Below, piece by piece: positions 5,851 to 8,290 of a stretch of 8,290 nt of DNA; position 1 is the first letter of the stretch, and each line of letters starts with the position of its first letter. Both the position numbers and the translations under genes were made by a program. The notes below the pieces were generated by a model. That model was not told where the DNA came from, made no database searches, and worked only from the letters and a program-made list of their open reading frames with translations. Source of the stretch: an uncultured Clostridia bacterium (GTDB lineage Bacteria; Bacillota; Clostridia; Oscillospirales; Ruminococcaceae); contig CALLQM010000154.1 of assembly GCA_938014855.1 (NCBI GenBank), positions 1 to 8,290 of the forward strand. Direction: 5' to 3'.

Positions 5851-6660
5851 ATGAAAAAACGAACGGGTTTTGACATCATTGCAAAGACAATTTTGATTTT
5901 GGTAACGCTGTTTCTTGCAATGAGCATGGCGGTGGTTGTTGTAGGCGGAATTCCTTTTTTAGGGAAAGCAATCTGCTGTGACGAGACACTGTTTGCTCTT
6001 CGTCTAAGCTTGGTTACAGCGAGTATCTCCACGATTTTATGCTTTTTGCTGGCTATTCCAAGCGGGTATGCTTTGACCAAATGCTCAATGCCATTTGCAA
6101 AAACCATCCAAACCATCTTGGAACTGCCGCTGTCATTGCCGAATCTTGTATTGGGAATGTGTATGCTCATCATGTTCTCTACCCATTTTGGAAAAACATT
6201 AAAATTGTTGGGCTTTCGGGTCGTGTTTGACACAAAAGGCATTATCATAGCGCAGACGGTGGTCAATCTTCCGTTGGCAATCCGCATTATTCGGACTGCA
6301 TTTTTAGAAGTGGATGGGCGGCTCGAGCTCATAGCGGGTACTCTTGGGGCATCCAAATGGAAGCGGTTTTTGACGATTACTCTGCCGCTTTCCCGTCGTG
6401 CGATTATGGCGGCGGCAATTCTGATTTGGTCGAGAGCATTGGGAGAATTCGGTGCAACACTTATGTTAGTTGGAGCAACTCGAATGAAAACCGAAACTCT
6501 CCCTGCAAGCATTTATTTATACATTTCAACAGGGGAAAATGGAATGGCAATGGCATCCGCCATTTTGTTAATGGCGCTGTCTTTTCTTTCTATTACGCTG
6601 ACAAACTATTTGAATCGTACCAGTAAAGAACGCGGTCATCTGCGGTATGAGGTGTATTGA
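5851..6660 (+). CDS. modB: molybdate/tungstate ABC transporter permease
   Basis: Inner-membrane channel subunit of the importer. 269 aa, with hydrophobic segments at about 12-32, 50-70, 88-110, 130-146, 184-200 and 230-250, close to the usual five or six spans of ModB/WtpB/CysT-type permeases. The cytoplasmic coupling loop is clear at about 159-179 (ELIAGTLGASKWKRFLTITLP), the EAA-type motif that contacts the ATPase, followed by WSRALGEFGATLMLVG, which is highly typical of ModB. It begins 36 nt after modA and is followed by modC with one base between stop and start. A long open frame on the opposite strand is a by-product of its hydrophobic codon composition. Assignment to molybdate rather than sulfate or tungstate rests on its neighbours. 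Confidence 0.92.
   Translation: MKKRTGFDIIAKTILILVTLFLAMSMAVVVVGGIPFLGKAICCDETLFALRLSLVTASISTILCFLLAIPSGYALTKCSMPFAKTIQTILELPLSLPNLVLGMCMLIMFSTHFGKTLKLLGFRVVFDTKGIIIAQTVVNLPLAIRIIRTAFLEVDGRLELIAGTLGASKWKRFLTITLPLSRRAIMAAAILIWSRALGEFGATLMLVGATRMKTETLPASIYLYISTGENGMAMASAILLMALSFLSITLTNYLNRTSKERGHLRYEVY
6649..6654 (+). promoter_or_regulatory. Shine-Dalgarno site that sets the modC start, inside the end of modB
   Basis: GAGGTG is formed by the last codons of modB and lies 7 nt before the ATG at 6662. The upstream in-frame ATG at 6647 overlaps this site and has no clear site of its own. The arrangement implies coupled translation of permease and ATPase. Confidence 0.7.
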
Positions 6661-6661
6661 G

Positions 6662-7459
6662 ATGAAAGGAATCGAAATTAAAGACTTTTGCCTGACAAAA
6701 GGGTCTTTCCGCTTAAAAAAGATCAATCTTGCGGTTCATCCTCAGGAAATATTTGTGCTGCTCGGGAAAACTGGAAGCGGCAAAACCATGCTGCTAGAAT
6801 CGATTGCAGGATTCTACCAAGGGTGCACCGGTGATATTCAAATTGGCGGAAAGTCGGTCATGCAGATTCCGATTGAACAGCGAAAAATTGGATTTGTCTA
6901 TCAAGATTACGGCTTGTTTCCGCATATGAGTGTTTATGAAAATATTAGCTACGGGCTTCGGATGCGAAGAATCGATTCGAAATTGATTGATAGGCAAGTA
7001 ACAGAAATGGCGGAACACTTTTCAATTGCGCATTTGCTCAAACAATATCCTGCAACGCTCAGCGGGGGTGAACGACAGAGAACAGCTTTGGCAAGAGCGC
7101 TTGTTTTAAATCCCGATGTACTGCTGTTGGATGAGCCTTTTTCTGCACTTGACCCAATGACCAAAGCGTTTATTTACGAAAAACTATTGCGGATGCAGGA
7201 AGAATGTGGATGTACGACCGTAATGGTTACCCATAGCTTTCAAGAAGCGCAGATGTTTGGAAATCGAATTGGAATTCTCTCACATGGAGAACTCAAAGCA
7301 GTACGCCGCAGAGAGAATCTGTTTCAGCAATATGATGATGAGGATATCAACGATTTTTTAGGAATTGAAAGGATGCATTCAGATGACAAAAGAAGAACTT
7401 TTCCGTACATTGAAAACCAATTTTCAGAATATTATCGAGCAGAAGGGTTTGCGTTTTAA
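6662..7459 (+). CDS. modC: molybdate/tungstate ABC transporter ATPase, short form without TOBE/Mop domain
   Basis: Cytoplasmic ATPase that powers the importer. All ABC motifs are intact in 265 aa: Walker A GKTGSGKT at 35-42, Q-loop Gln81 in YQDYGLFPHMSVYENI, signature LSGGERQ at 133-139, Walker B LLLDEP with Glu158, and the switch His191 in VTHSFQEA. The ATPase core ends with INDFLGIERM near 229-238, the point where longer ModC or CysA-like proteins continue into a TOBE domain; E. coli ModC is about 350 aa. Instead a 25-residue tail rich in charged and aromatic residues follows, and it is encoded in the 77-nt overlap with the next gene (7383-7459). The tail looks like read-through into the next gene rather than a domain. 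A T6 run at 7354-7359 is a place where one-base slippage would close the frame early. Function is secure; the C-terminus is odd. Confidence 0.93.
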   Translation: MKGIEIKDFCLTKGSFRLKKINLAVHPQEIFVLLGKTGSGKTMLLESIAGFYQGCTGDIQIGGKSVMQIPIEQRKIGFVYQDYGLFPHMSVYENISYGLRMRRIDSKLIDRQVTEMAEHFSIAHLLKQYPATLSGGERQRTALARALVLNPDVLLLDEPFSALDPMTKAFIYEKLLRMQEECGCTTVMVTHSFQEAQMFGNRIGILSHGELKAVRRRENLFQQYDDEDINDFLGIERMHSDDKRRTFPYIENQFSEYYRAEGFAF

Positions 7460-8126
7460 TGAGATTCATATTCAGAGTCGTTCGCTTTCTCCTGAAGAAG
7501 CAATTGGTATTACTCAGCGCAAGGATTATCCAATTTTAACCGGAAAAGAAGTCATGCTTCAGGCAGATTATATGGGTGAAAAGGGGCAGGCATTTACCGA
7601 TGCGCCTGCTGTTTTTCATGGCACACTCAATGATATTTTGCAGTTGGATTTATCCAAAGATCAGCATGCCCGTGGTTTATTTATTGCAACAATGAATGCC
7701 GTACTGCGCAAACTTAATATTGCTGAAAAAACCGTGCATTGCCGCAATGGAGAACCGGAAGAATGTGCAGAACAAGCAGTCCAATGGGTTCGCGAAAGAT
7801 ATGGAAACCCGAAAATCACGCTTGTCGGCTATCAGCCGGCATTATTGGAGCATCTTTCCAAAGAATTTAAGCTTCGCGTTTTAGATCTTGATCCTGAAAA
7901 TATCGGGCAGATCCGTTATGGCATAAAGGTCGAACACGGTGTTGACGATTATAAAAGTGCAGTCCTAGATTGGCCGGATTTAGTGCTTTGTACCGGCAGT
8001 ACGCTGTGTAACGGTACAATGGTAAATTATATCGATATTGGAAAAGAAGTCGTATTTTTCGGAACAACCGCTTCCGGTGCGGCTCAGATTTTGAAACTCA
8101 AAAGAATGTGTCTGTGTTCTAAATAA
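7383..8126 (+). CDS. DUF4213/DUF364 family protein (putative heavy-metal chelation domain) in the mod operon
   Basis: 247 aa. The N-terminal half (about 1-85) resembles DUF4213 and the C-terminal half the Rossmann-like DUF364 domain, described as a putative heavy-metal chelation domain; no reaction is established to my knowledge. Seen: HGTLNDIL near 79-86, GLFIATMNAVLRKL near 98-111, a Cys pair in TVHCRNGEPEECA (Cys120 and Cys128), KITLVGYQPALLEHL near 144-158, DLVLCTGSTLCNGT near 199-212 and a Cys-containing end RMCLC. No signal peptide or membrane segment, so it is cytosolic. The ATG at 7383 has AAAGGA 9 nt upstream; the TTG at 7365 is less likely. It overlaps modC by 77 nt and ends just before the operon terminator. 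Membership in the operon suggests a role in handling molybdenum/tungsten or a related ligand, which is inference. Confidence 0.82.
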   Translation: MTKEELFRTLKTNFQNIIEQKGLRFNEIHIQSRSLSPEEAIGITQRKDYPILTGKEVMLQADYMGEKGQAFTDAPAVFHGTLNDILQLDLSKDQHARGLFIATMNAVLRKLNIAEKTVHCRNGEPEECAEQAVQWVRERYGNPKITLVGYQPALLEHLSKEFKLRVLDLDPENIGQIRYGIKVEHGVDDYKSAVLDWPDLVLCTGSTLCNGTMVNYIDIGKEVVFFGTTASGAAQILKLKRMCLCSK

Positions 8127-8137
8127 TGATAAATGGT

Positions 8138-8171
8138 AAAAAAAGCCGTCTCTTTATGAGACGGCTTTTTT
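8138..8171. terminator. strong bidirectional rho-independent terminator
   Basis: GCCGTCTC (8145-8152) and GAGACGGC (8158-8165) form a perfect 8-bp stem around a TTTAT loop, with seven A before and six T after. On the plus strand it ends the mod operon 18 nt after the last stop codon; on the minus strand the A-run becomes the U-tract for the convergent gene. Confidence 0.95.
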
Positions 8172-8290
8172 AGTGTGTTACCAATTTGAGAAAATCCAAC
8201 AAATGCGTAATTTGATAATCGCAGGTTTCATTTCCTTTCGCTCCATTTGGGGAAAACAGACAGGTGGTGAGACCGGCATTGTGACCGCCC
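8170..8290 (-). CDS. C-terminal end of a HAD-superfamily hydrolase, YjjG/YfnB-like (partial)
   Basis: Only the last 39 codons are present. They begin GGHNAGLTTCLFSPNG and end in DYQITHLLDFLKLVTH. The pattern GGxNAGxxTCxxxPxG followed by a DYxIxxLxxL strand-helix is what I recall at the C-terminus of YjjG/YfnB-type HAD phosphatases (pyrimidine nucleotidase-like), just after the motif IV Asp residues, which would lie beyond the right edge. The stop TAA lies at 8170-8172, inside the T-run of the shared terminator. It converges on the mod operon and is probably unrelated to it. The family call rests on a short stretch. Confidence 0.6.
   Translation of the reverse strand, partial: GGHNAGLTTCLFSPNGAKGNETCDYQITHLLDFLKLVTH

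Noticed and set aside
5817..6512. 231-codon open frame on the minus strand opposite modB
   Set aside because: It is antisense to a clear permease, has the Arg/Asn/Ile-rich composition typical of shadows of hydrophobic genes, no recognisable domain and no Shine-Dalgarno context.
1..8290. CRISPR, tRNA, rRNA, insertion sequence or phage remnants
   Set aside because: No repeat arrays, cloverleaf genes, transposase motifs or terminal inverted repeats were seen; the window is nearly filled by housekeeping and transport genes.

Overview
The window looks like a chromosomal piece of a low-to-moderate GC Firmicute, most likely a spore-forming Clostridium-class bacterium (Oscillospirales/Ruminococcaceae-like). 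The reasons are purine-rich Shine-Dalgarno sites before nearly every gene, a PdaB-like polysaccharide deacetylase of clostridial type, a lipoprotein ModA with a Ser/Glu-rich linker, and protein sequences of clostridial flavour. This placement is inferred from protein similarity recalled from memory, not from a search.

Layout. Positions 1-2966 (minus strand) carry an aromatic amino acid operon read right to left: tyrA (prephenate dehydrogenase), aroB (3-dehydroquinate synthase) and aroA (EPSP synthase, cut by the left edge). The genes overlap by 4 and 8 nt, so translation is probably coupled. TyrA is the short form without a C-terminal ACT domain. A divergent intergenic region (2967-3139) holds a good -10 hexamer for this operon and, on the other strand, a weak sporulation-type promoter candidate. 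Next, on the plus strand, is a membrane-anchored polysaccharide deacetylase (3140-3892) whose usual first-motif Asp is Asn.

Positions 3902-8171 form a molybdate/tungstate uptake unit. A well-formed sigma-A promoter (TTGCCA, 17 nt, TATACT) precedes five plus-strand genes: an unusual regulator that fuses a MobA/MocA-like nucleotidyltransferase fold to a C-terminal ModE-type winged helix, then modA, modB, modC, and a DUF4213/DUF364 'heavy-metal chelation' protein. A strong bidirectional terminator closes it. A convergent gene enters from the right edge on the minus strand; only its last 39 codons are present and they resemble the C-terminus of a YjjG/YfnB-type HAD hydrolase.

How the parts fit. 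ModA captures the oxyanion outside the membrane, ModB is the permease and ModC the ATPase. The first gene probably regulates the unit. The most notable point is that no Mop/TOBE molybdate-binding domain is visible in any of these proteins: the regulator has a degenerate nucleotidyltransferase domain where classical ModE has Mop domains, and ModC stops before the TOBE region. The sensing mechanism may therefore differ from the E. coli paradigm. Other oddities are a perfect hairpin whose loop contains the regulator's stop codon, a 77-nt overlap between modC and the DUF364 gene, and altered ligand-loop residues in ModA. I saw no mobile elements, tRNAs, rRNAs or CRISPR arrays.
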